The notes: a model not told the origin generated them from the letters alone. A stretch of 64,000 nucleotides of DNA from Kondoa malvinella (GCA_039545315.1 BCIM01000002.1:1960331-2024330); one strand, 5' to 3'. Positions 36,826-49,078 are shown, counted from the stretch's first letter. Program-made: numbers and translations.

Positions 36826-37392
36826 CTTCGCTTATTTTGGCTGAACAGAAATGGTGAAGTTACAAGTAGAAGCTTGATTCAATCAAGCAGTAGAGAGAAT
36901 ACGATAAGGGACCAGCCTGAGGAGAAGAAGGGACAGAAAAGACAGATATGGATGGTAGCAGTCAAGAGAGACGAGCTGGAGAGCCTCCCAGAGAGAGGGC
37001 AACCAGGCGATGCATTTTGCCGGGTCGTCACGAGTTGGACAGCCAGTATGAAGTATCTGCTGGCGTATACGCAAGCGTTCGCTTCTGATGGTGTAAGGCA
37101 AAGCAGCAAAGGAAACCGTTGTGATGTCCAAAAGACAGCGTGAAGTTGCAAGTCGACGCAAAAGACGAGAAGCTCTCGGGTAGAGCTTGCTTTGCTTGAA
37201 TATAAGAGTACACCTGGATCTGCGCCGCATCTTGTGCATCTTGTGACGAGCAGACAAGGCCGGAATGGTCGTCTTGCGATAACAAGCGATAACAACGTCG
37301 GCCGCTTGCTTATCTCGAAAACGTCTTGACTGCTTGGACTCGATCAATTTCTTGCAGCCACCAGCGTAGAATATATACTCAGTCTGCTCGTC
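36826..37392. promoter_or_regulatory. Divergent intergenic region
   Basis: Lies between the starts of the four-helix membrane protein (minus strand) and the phosphate carrier (plus strand), so it must hold promoters for both. Reading frames of up to 154 codons on the minus strand have no domain or codon pattern I trust. No specific transcription-factor site is claimed. Confidence 0.4.
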
Positions 37393-39010
37393 ATGTCGGA
37401 TCCTGGCGTGCGTTGACAGTCATTCTATTTCGGTTGCTGACTGATTTTTGCTGCTCTTAGCTTCCTGTATTGACTGCGGCAGACTATGTGAGAATGCCAG
37501 ACGTAGTCACAGATACCTCGGCTGATCAGTGATGCTACGTTCTATCAGAGCAAGTTTCTGCTCGCGGGCTCTATTTGCTGTGTTGCAACACATGGCGCAA
37601 TGACGCCAATTGGTGAGTAGACTGTGTCTATAGCTTTCGTCAATCTGAACGTGTCGCAAAGATGTCGTGAAAACAAGGAGTCCGTAGCAATAACAAGCCG
37701 TCTTATGGTGCTCATGCGCTGTGTTTCGTGTACTTCAGTTCAGCTGTAAGTCGGCTCTCTAGTTACATGCTGTGAGCGTGATAACAGCTCAACAGGGATC
37801 CTGCTCTCAAGGGTGTCAACATGCTCACTGCGGGCCGCAGTATTGTAGCAAAGTACGTCAATCAATGCCTTGTTGATGCTGCCTCCGTTCATCATATGCT
37901 CAGGAGCGGCCCTTCCGTGCTTATGACTGGTGTATGTCGACAAAGTAAACTTGAGAAAAGCTCTAATGCTCGATTCTAGTTCGGTCCTACAGCTCTCGGA
38001 TACTTTCTTCAAGGAGGAGCAAAATTTGCCGGATATGAATACTGGTAAGCTCGTGCCTTTCAATGCCTAAGCACTCACTGAACTATCTTAAACAGGAAAT
38101 TGAAACTCATCCAATTCGCCGGTGGATCGGAAGCAGCTCAACCACATCGAACAGCAATCTACCTCGTTGGCGCCTCGATAGCTGAATTCTTTGCTGATGT
38201 GCTCTTAACACCTTGCGAAGCCGTCCGAATCAGATTAGTCAGCGACTCGAAATATGCTTCTGGGTTCTTGCCTGCTTTTGCGAGAATGGCTAAAGAAGGA
38301 GGAGCTAGAGAAATGTGTATGTCTTCTTACCTTTGCGCTTTCATCCAGTAGCTGATATCGGTGATGAAAGACGCTGGCTTTATACCTATTCTTGCCAAGC
38401 AGATTCCGTATGCTGTTGGTCAATTTACGGTGAACGAATGGATGCACGGTAAGCATTTCTGTCCCTTCAAGTCTGCTTTTGATCTGACTTTGTACACCCA
38501 GAGGAGGGTCTGTTGCCTGACAGCAAAGCTGATCATGGAGCTGACAATAGAATGTAGTCGCCAAGATGATGAGCAAAGACACGAAAGCGAATCTTGGCCC
38601 AGTACAAAACAAACTCATCACTCTCGGTTGTGGTGTAGTAGCAGGTGCAGCTGCAGCTGTGCTATCCCATCCTGCAGATACTCTGTTGAGTCAAATCAAC
38701 AAAGGGAAAGGAGGAGAAGGAGGAGCGATCAAGAAGCTCGTCGTGTTGGCCAAGGAAGTTGGACCGACCGGTATTTGGGCTGGACTGGGTGCGAGAATTG
38801 TCATGACTGCGGGACTGTAAGCTATTTTACTTCCGCTTGAGTACATCAATCTGACTTGCACATACCAGCGTGTCTGGGCAATTCTTCCTCTACCAGCTGG
38901 TGAAAGATGCTGTTGGAGCTAGCGCGGGTGTTGAATGTGAGCGGACAGCCTTTTTGAGCGACGCTTCAGCTGAATTGAGCCTCCAATAGTGCACAAAACG
39001 GTCTCATAGA
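37393..39010 (+). CDS. MIR1: Mitochondrial phosphate carrier
   Basis: A mitochondrial carrier family protein that imports phosphate into the matrix. Three repeats show the PxDxx[KR] signature: PIDVVKTRIQLDP, PCEAVRIRLVSD and HPADTLLSQINK. Other blocks: FLLAGSICCVATHGAMT, FGPTALGYFLQGGAKFAGYE, AGFIPILAKQIPYAVGQFTV, GPTGIWAGLGARIVM. The 5' half is unusually chopped: exons of 15 nt (37393), 27 nt (37461), 64 nt (37549), 18 nt (37662) and 7 nt (37739-37745), then 57 and 28 nt. A 6-nt exon (38502-38507) lies further on. Each join restores the family sequence. The protein ends VELHKTVS; the residues before that, QFFLYQLVKD, fit the sixth helix. Confidence 0.93.
37739..37745 (+). other. Seven-nucleotide micro-exon
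   Basis: Bases TTCAGCT between a 59-nt intron (37680-37738, ending TACTTCAG) and a 50-nt intron (37746-37795, starting GTAAGT and ending CAACAG). Splicing A + TTCAGCT + G gives codons for I-Q-L, completing KTRIQLDP in the first carrier signature. Skipping it would shift the frame and destroy the conserved motif. Confidence 0.85.
38502..38507 (+). other. Six-nucleotide micro-exon
   Basis: Bases AGGAGG between a 53-nt intron (38449-38501, donor GTAAGC, branch CTGACT) and a 50-nt intron (38508-38557, donor GTCTGT, branch CTGACA). Inclusion gives NEWMHEEVAKMMS, like the HE.. helix of fungal carriers; skipping keeps frame but deletes two Glu, so inclusion could be regulated. Both flanking introns have the normal size for this genome. 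Confidence 0.7.
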
Positions 39011-39905
39011 GCATTGTACAATGCCTGCCGCAAGGATTATGACCGCTTACTTGGGATGGACAACGAAAAGTACAGTTGTGCATGACGAGGCTCATTGTAA
39101 TGCAAAATTGACCATGCTCATACCATTTAATCGCATGGTTATCTGCCTGCACTTGCCTCGAAGATCATAGGCTAGCCAGCTGTGCAGAAGGCAGACACAG
39201 TCAGTAATCTGCACATGAATGCAAGAGCTCAGACAAGAAGAAAGATCAGTTGATAGGTTTTCTAGGCCTGAAGCATATCGACATTGTACAATTGTACGTC
39301 CGTACCCAGTGCTTGGTCGACATCGTAGATGCCGGTCATCATACAAAAAGAAGAGAAGATAGCTGAGAGTTAAAAATTTAGCTCACCATACATAGATCCA
39401 ATCTGATAGCAATCACTCCGAGCTGTCGGACTGCAGTTCGTGCTCTAAGGTCACAATGGCCGTATAAAGCCAGAGACAAAGTCGACCCGAGCAGCTTTGC
39501 AAGCTTCTTTCAGTCCAACAGACTATTTCATTCCCTTTCGTGAGGCAAAGCAGACCGGCTAATCCACTGGAAGACGCTTCGTGCATTGACCTGCAACAAT
39601 GTGTCGGACGTGATGTTCTGGCAGCCGATATTGCAAAGAAAAACTTTCGGGCGAGTCGAGAAGAGAACTTGAAGTGTCTGTAGCATTCAGCTTTGCTGCC
39701 AGCTCGTATACATCTGTTGCGCGGCGGGTACGATCAGCGCAAGTAGCTCTATTCGAAGGTCGCAAATTTGCATGACAATGGCGGTTTGGAGACAACAACA
39801 TCCCTCTACGACTTTGCTCTTGTTCGGGCTAGCCAAATAGCGCAGATTTATGGTCAATCAAGCGCTTTAAAGGCATATCGACTGTGCGGTCGCGGCGCTG
39901 ACAAC
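39011..39905. other. Intergenic, no gene seen
   Basis: No reading frame with recognisable protein or convincing splice sites. The palindrome TGTACA occurs at 39015 right after the carrier stop and again near 39288 as part of ATTGTACAATTGTAC. Probably the 3' end of the carrier and the promoter of the GGQ factor. Confidence 0.4.
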
Positions 39906-40585
39906 ATGCAAGCAGCCTTCGAAGCTCTGTTGCGAATGCGAGCAATGTCTAGAACGCCTCTAATCGGTCGAGCGGTATCAAACAAGGCGTATTTCGGTAA
40001 GATGCCGCAACTGAACGAGGCTGATTTGGAAGAATCGTTTGTACGTGGTTCAGGTCAGTCCTTCGAATTCCGTGAGCATGTCGATTGGATCTCATGCCTA
40101 AGCAGGACCTGGCGGTCAAAGTATCAACAAGAGTAAGCTATGTTGACTTGTCGTACAGCACTGGTCTGATTGCGATTAGCCAATATAAGCGTTTCGCTGA
40201 TTCACAAACCTACCGTATGGAAATTGCTAGCTTGCATGTCTCTGTCTGAGCATCTGAGCAGGGCACACGCGTACAATGTCACCAGACGCGCTCGCGAGAG
40301 AGGAATCGTGAACTAGCTCGGCGGATCATGAGAGAAAGGGTAAGAACATCCTTTAGCCCAAGCGGAGCATAGCTGACGCAGCATTTGCAGTTGGACTTGC
40401 TAGCCAACCCAGGATCGTCGGTCGTAGAGCAGAAATGGGATGCAGAACGAACCAAGAAAATGGCCAAGCTACGCAAGACCAAGCGGAAACTGAAGCGCAA
40501 GAAGAAAGGAACAGGTGATGGCGACACAGACGCACAGGCGGAACAGGAGAGTGCAGATAGAGAGAAGGATCCCATAGAGCAATAG
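39906..40585 (+). CDS. Mitochondrial GGQ peptidyl-tRNA hydrolase-like factor
   Basis: Five exons. A basic presequence (MQAAFEALLRMRAMSRTPLI) suggests mitochondria. The core is LNEADLEESFVRGSGPGGQS with the GGQ motif that triggers peptide release, then INKTNISVSLIHKPTGTRVQ, CHQTRSRERNRELARRIM and a Lys-rich tail (KLRKTKRKLKRKKKG), all typical of codon-independent factors of the MTRFR (C12orf65)/yeast Pth4 type, which rescue stalled mitochondrial ribosomes. There is no codon-recognition domain, so it is not a normal release factor. The C-terminus is extended (DAQAEQESADREKD) relative to the short family members I know. Confidence 0.88.
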
Positions 40586-40634
40586 CAGTACAAGCTGGCC
40601 GTCGAGATGACGCGTTTGTATTGAGCAAACGAGG

Positions 40635-41139
40635 ATGACAGAACAGCCCAGCTACGAGCAGCTGAAACGCCTAGAGCCGGGCGTCTTGACAGAAGGTGGG
40701 TGTATATAGCTTGCAAGAGGCAGTCAGACTGACCTCGCATACCAGAGATCTCCCGTCTGGAAAACACGATAGCGCATTTGGAACGCAGCAACGCAGAATT
40801 GGCAGAGGCCCATTCGGAAGATCCAGACGTACTCTATCTGTCTACGATAGAGGAGAACAAGGGCGTCATGTTAGGGCTCGTTCGTCATACAAGCGTGTGA
40901 GCTTATGTTCGAAAAGTGTTGGACAGCGGGCTCGGATAGAAATGATCAAAGAGGCTCTTGAAGATACACTGGGCATTGATGCGCAATCGACACATTACAA
41001 CGCTCCCGTTACGACAATTCCACAGCAGGCAGCTACATCTGCTTCGAACAATAGCTCTACACCTAGCGAGCCTCAGACAACGGTCAATGGTCTTGCATCG
41101 GCTGGAGATGACGACGAAGATGATGGCATGCATCTCTGA
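40635..41139 (+). CDS. Small coiled-coil protein, unknown
   Basis: Three exons give about 136 residues: MTEQPSYEQLKRLEPGVLTE, then a coiled-coil helix (ISRLENTIAHLERSNAELAE), then after an intron (donor GTTAGG, acceptor AAAAG) VGQRARIEMIKEALEDTLG, a Ser/Thr/Asn-rich linker and an acidic end (DDDEDDGMHL). No family assigned; it looks like a small subunit of a complex. It starts 50 bp after the stop of the GGQ factor on the same strand. Confidence 0.6.
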
Positions 41140-41488
41140 TACCAGCTGCCATGGCCCTTCGAATGAAGCTTGTTTGGCTCATGAATGAAGCACTGCGTGC
41201 TGAAGCGCATACATTCGCCTATTCTGTGAGTTGTATGCGCTCATGTAGCTGCTGAGAGGATTGACGGACTCGCTTTTAACAGACTTGTACCTCCTTCAGG
41301 CTGCACGAATGGTCTCATGAGTACAAAGCGGGATGAACCGTTTGATTCATTGTCCTTGTAATTATCTACACTTGTACACTAAGAACTTTATCCGATGTAC
41401 AATTAGGACTAGATAATAATGCTATGCTGGGTCTTGATCACGAAAATGCAAAAACTTTTCAACAACCCGTTGCAACTGATACTGGAGG

Positions 41489-44400
41489 TCAGGAGATATC
41501 AATTACGCTGGCAAGCTGACTGACCTCTTCTCTACTGTAAGGTTTAGACATGAAGGAATCCATACCTGAAGCCGCAGCTTGCTCCGCGAATTGCGCTCGT
41601 GCGTTAGCAGACACACTGTCAGGCGGCATCAACTGGGACAGGTATAGTATAGAAGGAGAGAACTAACGCGACGATGCTATGCCGACCTTTGTACATGCCT
41701 TGACTTTCCATCTCTCTGATTTTGCGGGTCGCACCAAGACCTGTTTGCTACCGTGAGTCCAGAATGTATCAAAGGATGCAATGGCTATTACCTCCTAAGA
41801 TAGGCATCTCGAGATCCATGAGTCTAAAAGCGATAATCAGAAAGACTATGGTGGTATGATGATAGACCCACATAAGGTCAAAGGCTGGCCGCGTCGAATC
41901 TGCCCGACTTCTTGCCTCAATTTGTGTTACTGCATCTTGACCATCGTTGGCAGTGACGACTATACTATTCGCGATCAACTTCTTGAGTAGACGGACCAGA
42001 ACTTTCTGATTGATTGCGTTATCCTGACACAACGTTAGAAATGACTACTGTTCAACCGATGTTGATAGAAAGCAATCTCACCTCCACCACGAAGATCAGA
42101 GGGGAAGAGTGGCTCAAGCTCGCGCTTCTTGATTTCGGCAGCACAGCAGTCATGATATTGTCCGTCGGTGCATCCATTTCGATATCACCGCTTGTGACGG
42201 TCAAAGTGTGATTTGATGCGCTGATGGAATGGGTAGATGGTAGCGCTTGCTCGCATCTCTTCGCCGAAATGTAAAAGCGGAAGACTGCGAAGCACGATTA
42301 GATGATGCTAGCAAGTCTTGATGCTATCACCTACTTGTACCAACAGTCTTTTTGGACTGCAGAACAATATGACCGCCATGAAGCTCGACAAGTTGACGAC
42401 TGATCCATAGGCCTAGACCACTACCACCGACTGACAGGGTGGACCGCTTGTCAGCGAAATGACAAGCGATCTAGGTAGCTTGACCCACAATCTCGGTATG
42501 TTTTGGGTGATGCTTGAGCAAAGCGTTGGAACAGAATGCTGCGCTCTTCATCTGTCATTCCTGGGCCAGTATCGAGTACTGCAACGTGAAGCAGGATATC
42601 GTCCGGTGTAACACTATCTGGCCATGAATTCTGACAGTACGGAAGGAGATCATCTAAGTCGAAGCGTGAATGTTCTTGGTAGGTTGTTCGCATGGCATCA
42701 TCGAATAGCGGAGATGCACCGAGAGCGACTCTGATCTGAGGAGAGTTGGAAGATTTGATGAATTTGATAGCGTTGGATAGAAGGTTGACCAGTACTTGGA
42801 TGAAGCGACCTTCGTCTGCCATGATTGACGGTATCCGGTCTAGCGAAGTATGCAGCTCACAGGACAGCTTGATCTTCTTGGCTATTGCTTCAAGACTGAA
42901 CATCTGCAGAACGTTTGCTACGGCGTCTGAAGGGTTGAAGGCAGACTTTTCCAAAGTGACGAGGCCGCCACTGAGTTTGGATATATGCAGCACATCATCT
43001 GCAATCCTCTTTTGGTGCCTACTGCAGAGTATAATTGTTTCGACGGCTTCTTTGTCTTCAGCAAGCTCTTCTTCGTAACGAGCCTGGTCTTCCGCAGACA
43101 ATACTGTGTGATGCTGTCGACCCGTGAAGCGCTTCAGACTCTCGCCAAGTAGCTCGGCTGAGTGCTGAATGGCGTTCAGCGGATTTCGCAACTCGTGACA
43201 GGTCACATCTATGAAGTGCTCTTGGAGCTGCCTGTTGTTCTCGGCTTCTTCTCTTCTTGTTCGCTCCATATCAACGCGTTCGCTTTCGAGTCTCCGTAGA
43301 GCAGTAACGTCGTTGAAAACACCGACAAAGCCGGTAATTTCGCCATTTGCAGATATTTCCGGCTGTAAATCGTAGGTAATGTCGGCGAAGCGTTCTTTGG
43401 TATCGACATTTATGAGACGCATTTCTAGAGGTTCCTTGTAACCGACGCCAGTAGTGACGGTTTCGTTGTAAGCTTCGGTGGCTTTTCGCAGGTCGCCTGC
43501 TTCGATCTTGTTGCCCCAGGAATTCCAGGACTCTTGGGTCAGGCCGAGAATAGAGAACCACTTCTTGTTTGCCCATACAATTCGCCCATCCCTTTCGGAA
43601 CGGTGTATACCGACTTGGAGCAGGTCGGAGAGTCGAGACATGACTTCTTTTGATTGCTCAAGCGCTTCCGTTCGTTCTAGGACTCGCGCTTCCAATTCCT
43701 TTCGCACAACACCAAGCTGTAGATGCGTATGTGTTCGTAGAATCAGCTCTTTGGATGAAAACGGCTTGACTATGAGGGCAATACATTTCAGCTTTGCGAA
43801 ATAGCCAAAGAATGAGAGGCTCACCTAAGTAGTCATCAGCACCCAGCCACAATCCCTCTACTGATGCTTCTTCTCCAGCTCGAGCGGAAAGCAAAATGAC
43901 AGGTAAGCGCTTCAATGTTTCACTCTGCCGTACTTCATGCAATAGCTCAAAGCCGGTCACTATTCAATGTCAGCACGGCTCTGTCACACGTCAGAGTTTC
44001 GGACTGACTGTGGGGCATCATGACATCGGAAAGAACCAGGTCGAATTCTTTCTCTTGTAGCTGGTCCCAAGCTTGCTTACCATCATTGACAGCAAAGAGA
44101 TCGAGGAAGGGAGAGAGTATAGAGCTGATATATTGCCGCATATCACTGTTGTCATCGCACAGAAGCACTCTGGCTCTTTGACGGTCACCAAAGAGGAGGG
44201 GCGGGAAAAGTTCGGCATGGGACGATGGTTTTGTCGAAGCGTTCGTCACGCTGCCAGATGCCATGTCCGATTCTGATTCCGACTTATTCGTGTTCCATAG
44301 CGACAGGTCTTCCGCCATGTTGTCCTTATAGTGCTTGGCATTCGGTTGCATGGTAGATTGCTGGACGAGCTGTTCTCGAGGTAGATGATTGGAGCCTAGA

Positions 44401-46927
44401 GGGATCTTCACCGAGAAGGTACTGCCGTGGTTCCATTTTGACTGCACGTCCAGCTTGCCGCCATGTGTTTTGACCAATTCCAGACAGAGCGAGAGACCGA
44501 TGCCAGAACCTTCCACTGACCTGGCCTGAGCATTCTCTATACGATGGAAGCGTTGGAACTATCGCGTTACGGTCAGTACCATCAAACCTAGAGAAGAGGT
44601 GAAGCCTACAATGCTGGACAACTCGTTCGGCGGTATACCGGCACCAGTGTCGGTCACAGCAAAGATAAAGTACTGATCGCCCTCGACAGAAGTCTTGATG
44701 GACACAGAACCTTCGGAAGTATACTTGAAAGCGTTCGAGATCAAGTTATAGACGATCTTCTCCCACTTGTCCACATCGATCCACACGATGCAGTCTTCAC
44801 ATGTCGTTTCGACGTTGTATTCGATACCAGCAACTTCAATAGCACTTCGGAAAGAGCTTGCAAGATCTGAAGTCATGGCTGCTAGTTGTACCGGCTGAAA
44901 TTGACTGGCCAGCTTGCCGGCTTCGAGACGGGCGAAGTCGAGAATGCTATTGACTAGTCGGAGGAGACGCTTAGCATTGCGGTTGATGAGATCGATTTGG
45001 CCCCTCTTGTGTCGATCGAGATCTTTCGCACCCAAAAGGTCGGCCAATGGACCAAGAATGAGCGTAAGAGGCGTCCGCAGTTCGTGCGATATAGAGGTAA
45101 AGAAGGACGTCTTGGCTCTATCGAGCGCAGCGAGCTCTTCGTTGCGCTGGATTTCATCTTCGTAGGCTCGGACTGAAAGTAGCGAAGTGCTGAGGGTTCG
45201 ACCAATCATATCGATGAAGCTTCTGAATCGGGTGTCATAGGCCAGAGCAGGATTGAGGAAGAAGACGAAACAGCCTGCAAGTTCTTCACCTGCCACTAAA
45301 GGAACTAGTACAGCTTGCCAGGCCGTTCTTCCGGGTATGCCTCTTGGGGTTACGCCCGCAAGCAGATGACTGACGTTGCTGACCAGGACAGACTGTTTCG
45401 TAGCTGCCAATCTTGACATGGCTTGAATCCATGGGTGCGAAGGATCGGCATCTGCTACGTCTTGCGAAGTATTGACTGCGACTCGGGACGGAGCGGCCGC
45501 CGAGTCAAATTCACAGCCCACAGTCTCTTGCAAGGAAAAGACGAGAAAGTCGTCCACTTCATCAGGAGAAACATTTGATCCAGCTGAAGAAAGAGAGACG
45601 GTTCCACCGAGATCTTCATCAGTCGGTGTCTCGTTCGCCCGACATGCATAAGATAGGCAGAAGGGAAGGTCGATCTCCAAGGTGCTGAAAGACTCGCAAC
45701 TGAGTCGACAAAGGTCTACTGTGCTCCGCGCGGTCGAGATGCTGTATGAATTTAGTCAGCGAATGTCATATTGAAGAAGAATTAGACGCACGCAGTAGTG
45801 AGTTTGGCAAGCATTTCCATTCTTCTTCCAAAGATGATTGTGCTAGCTTCTTCGTAGCTGGATACCTTATTTCAGCATAATACCAGTCGGCTCTAGCTTG
45901 GCTTACAGTATATGCAAATTTGTGACGACCTTCCGATTTGCATCATACATAGGACAGTACTGCCAAGACTACAACACAATCATCAGCCGACTGAACACCA
46001 AAAGAAGCAACAAACACACAGCATAAGTCTCTTCACTCGGATCCGGTCCTTCCGTCAAGCGATTGAAAAACAACTGATCCCTCTGCCTAAAGACGCTCCT
46101 TCCTTCTGAAATCACAGCCTCTACATCATCCCTTATCCAATCCCAGATCTCAAACCAAACGACTTTAGCTGGTAGACCTAACGCAGCGGGATGTTTGATT
46201 GGTCCGAGAACGGTAATGTATCCATCGTTGTAAATCATGAATGCTTCTGGACCTATATAGGCTGACATGGGGAACAAGGAGCGTAGGACTACAGTGACGC
46301 ATTGGACTATTGTTGGATCCCAGCTGTCAGATACATTAGCGGAAGGTACTCTGCCGACAAGTAGAAGGCCCACTCTTCTGGATGACCTAAGGGTGTAGAA
46401 GTCCAATCATGCGCTCTGACACGTTCTGCCATTTCTCCCGTTGCAGTCTCTATCCCCCAAAGTCTAGAATCGTGTGCGAACTGTGACGTCCGTGTCGTTG
46501 TAGGACTAGACAAGATCATGTCTTCTTTGGCTACAACAGGAGAAGGTGGTAACGAAGGAGGGTTTCTCTCTGATGTTGGTGTAGGTGTGCTTCCTTGAGG
46601 TGAGAGTAGAGAAGTCGGACTACCTTGGGCAATGAAAACGATATGCTCTTCGGAATCGTCCAAAGCAGTAACGCTCCATGTCCGTTCGTGTCTTGTGCCA
46701 TCGATTGATTTAGATAATGTACAAGCAGTGTTTTTTGCTCCGAGGTAGCTTCTGCTTCGGCTTTCAAGCGTTAATTGCGAGAGAACGGTGGAATGCACGT
46801 CGTATGACTTGACGAATGCATTGTAGGCCTTGTTGACATAAACAGAATTACAGCCTGAGGACTCAAAGACGATAGCAGGCAGATGGTAGCGCTCAAGGAA
46901 ATCTACGAGCAACGTCTGGTCTGCCAT
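41489..46927 (-). CDS. Double hybrid histidine kinase (HK-RR-PAS-HK-RR)
   Basis: A very large multi-exon gene (roughly 1,650 residues). N-terminus from MADQTLLVDFLERY has PAS-like sequence (VNKAYNAFV), then a GAF-like region (LVPLVAGEELAGCFVFFLN). Kinase 1: FFTSISHELRTPLTLI with phosphoacceptor His, NLISNAFKYT, DTGAGIPPNE, EGSGIGLSL. Receiver 1: LLCDDNSD, VLSDVMMP with Asp, KPFSSKEL. A PAS domain (GIHRSERDGRIVWANKKWF). Kinase 2: IDVTCHELRNPLNAIQ, NLLSNAIKF, DTGPGMTDEE, GGSGLGLWI. Receiver 2: VVEDNAINQKVLVRLLKKL, LMDLEMPILGG with Asp, SKPYS. The layout is that of Cryptococcus Tco2-type dual kinases feeding the Ypd1 phosphorelay. No membrane helix, so a cytosolic sensor. The role is inferred. 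Confidence 0.92.
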
Positions 46928-47223
46928 TTGCGTCAGAGCTTGCAGTCGGTCTTGAGCAAGGCGACAGGGTATCAAAAGCTCAGTGTATAGCAGTCCAACG
47001 TGGGCATGGTATAATAGCTGCGAAGGGAAGGCGACACACGGCTGTTCTAATCAAGGACCCGCCCTGTCTGCATAAAGTTCGGCGGCTCGCGATCGAGACT
47101 CTCATTCGGCTTTTGCTGTACTATCTAGTCTACTGTACAGGCAGTCATATAGTCTATTGATGCTCTGATAGCAGTGGGCAGCGCGTCAAACAGACCCGAA
47201 GTCCGATTCTGTGCATTGGACAA
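46928..47223. other. Intergenic
   Basis: Lies between the start of the histidine kinase and the stop of MIC19. No reading frame or element recognised; presumably the kinase promoter. Confidence 0.4.
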
Positions 47224-47868
47224 TCAGGCCAAAGATTTTACAAAGCTCTGTCAGCAGCACTTGTTTAGCTATAATGCTTGTACGCCAGAGCAGGGAGACA
47301 CACCTTTTCTATTCCTTCAGCCGCCTGCTTGAAATTGGCTACTTCCCTCCAGCAATCCAAAGGCTGACCCGCGTTTCGCGTATAACAGCTCTCCAACGCC
47401 TCTCTGCTCTCCTTCATCTCGCCGTCCAATCCAGCTCGTCTTTCTCTATGCCTCTCCACTTTCCTTGTAATCTCTTCGACATCCCTCTCCAACACTACAC
47501 TCGACGTTTCCTTGTCCTCACTCGCGCTCGACAATTCCCTGTCTAGGTTTTCCTTTTCAAGAGCAGCTTCTACCTGGTTGACAATTTCCGCTTCTTCAGA
47601 TTTCAACCGAGTCAGTTCAGCTGCAATGCGAGATTTGATGTGTTCGTCCAAAGTAGACTGGCGTTGGCTGTTGGGAGCATTGTCGCCGTCCGTGGGCAAG
47701 TCAGAGATGCGGTTAATGAGGGAAGGAGCGAACTAGACACACATACACACTTTATCAGACCAGCAGGCCATTATCCAAGCGACAACTCACAGTAATTGGC
47801 GTTTCCCTGTCTGCGTAGAATGTCTTGTCCTCCTCGTCTACATCCCTTTTACTAGCTGATGCTCCCAT
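47224..47868 (-). CDS. MIC19: MICOS subunit Mic19
   Basis: Three exons. MGASASKRDVDEEDKTFYAD starts with an N-myristoylation signal (MGAS). Then FAPSLINRISDLP, a long coiled coil (AELTRLKSEEAEIVNQVEAA and EEITRKVERHRERRAG) and a C-terminal half-CHCH segment with two cysteines (CYTRNAGQPLDCW), ending GIEKSFVKSLA after a last intron. This is the Mic19 (DUF1690, CHCHD3-like) pattern; the protein holds MICOS at crista junctions. The start codon lies only 73 bp from that of the divergent FAR-17a/AIG1-like gene. Confidence 0.88.
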
Positions 47869-47941
47869 GTTTGCTTTGACGTCGTTGAAGCTGTCCAAGA
47901 TTGGTCTTTTGCCTCGGGACAGCCATAAGACCTGTACATGA
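47869..47941. promoter_or_regulatory. 73-bp divergent promoter between MIC19 and AIG1-like gene
   Basis: The whole space between two opposite start codons is 73 bp. Both 5' UTRs and core promoters must fit here or overlap neighbouring coding sequence. No TATA box is evident. It contains a TGTACA palindrome at 47932. Confidence 0.6.
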
Positions 47942-49078
47942 ATGGCAGCCAGATCTCCTCCACAGAGCACTCCAGCCTCTCCTCTGTCTACAGCCTTCCA
48001 TCTTTTCTCCGTCGGTGTTTTAAGCAATGCCTTTAGACTCTTGTTTCGACCAGGCCCTATGCAGGAATGGATGACGAAAGCATCAGGAGGGTGTGAGCCT
48101 GCCTCTGACCAGTCATCGCGATCTCCTTAATCTTATACTTTGCCCAGATTGGGTCTATCTGACAAAGTAACTTCAGCCTTATGCTGGTTCTGTCCTCTTT
48201 CTCATTCTGGTCTCAGTCTCGGTCTAGCCGGATCTCTGGCTTATTACTCCGTAGCGCTCTTGAAAGACCTGATACCGAAGCTGAAAGGTAGTTTTGTATC
48301 TCTCCGCATCAGCAAAACTTGCTTAAAGTCCTTAAAGTGCTCGATGCTGTAAAGACGGGCCTAGGTGTGATCGTCATTCCTCTGAGCGGGGTCATCTCCC
48401 TTCTCTGTGCGTCTGCTTCTGACTACAAAGTCGACGTAATGCTGAATTTGGGCGGCAGATTGGTCGATAATGCTATATGACAAGGATCTGATGGTCCCAC
48501 CCGGAACGGACATGGAAGTCTTTCTACCTGTAAGCCTAGACTTGTCAATACACGCTTTCCCTGCTATCCTGCTATGGAGTATGTTTCTCTTTCTTTTTGC
48601 TTGTTCCTTCCCATAGGCTGAAATGATTCCAGCGGACTTTTTATTCTTTTCGCCGCCATTCTCAGTACGTCTGTTCAATGCAGAGTCTATCTTGCTCAGT
48701 GTGCGAGTAGAAACGCGTTTGGCCGACCAGTATCACTTGTACAATACGTCTCTCTGCATTTTCGTCTATACTAATCTAGCCAACCAGGCATAGTAACGAT
48801 CATCTACGCACTCTGGGTAGAGCGCAACGCTGCAATCAACGGCTATTGTCTGTTCTCCTATCTTTTCAACCCATGCTTTCACTCATTATAAATTCACAGT
48901 CCCTTACCCTTTCCTGACCATCTCCAACCTACCGACCCGACTAGTCATCTACATTGGCGCAGCACTGCTCAATCTAGGCTTGTATCACCTAGCTAACCGG
49001 ATTCATTTCGGTGTAGATCGGTTATTGGGCAAAAGCGTAGTGAAAAGCAAGAAGCAAGCTGAAGGCAAGATGAAGTAG
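47942..49078 (+). CDS. FAR-17a/AIG1-like membrane hydrolase
   Basis: About eight exons restore a complete family member: MAARSPPQSTPASPLSTAFH, helix SLGLAGSLAYYSVALLKDL, VIVIPLSGVISLLYWSIMLY, DKDLMVPPGTDMEVFLP, VSLDLSIHAFPAILLW (with the catalytic-type His), DFLFFSPPFSKRVWPTS, ITCTILTIIYALWVERNAA, NGYFPYPFL and a last helix IYIGAALLNLGLYHLAN, ending KKQAEGKMK. In mammals AIG1 and ADTRP hydrolyse fatty-acid esters of hydroxy fatty acids with a Thr/His pair inside the membrane; here the function is inferred. One intron is about 80 nt. Stop codon 38 bp from the stop of the convergent aminotransferase. Confidence 0.85.

Noticed and set aside
36879..37347. Minus-strand frames of up to 154 codons
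   Set aside because: Overlap each other in different frames with no homology or consistent composition; lie in a divergent promoter.
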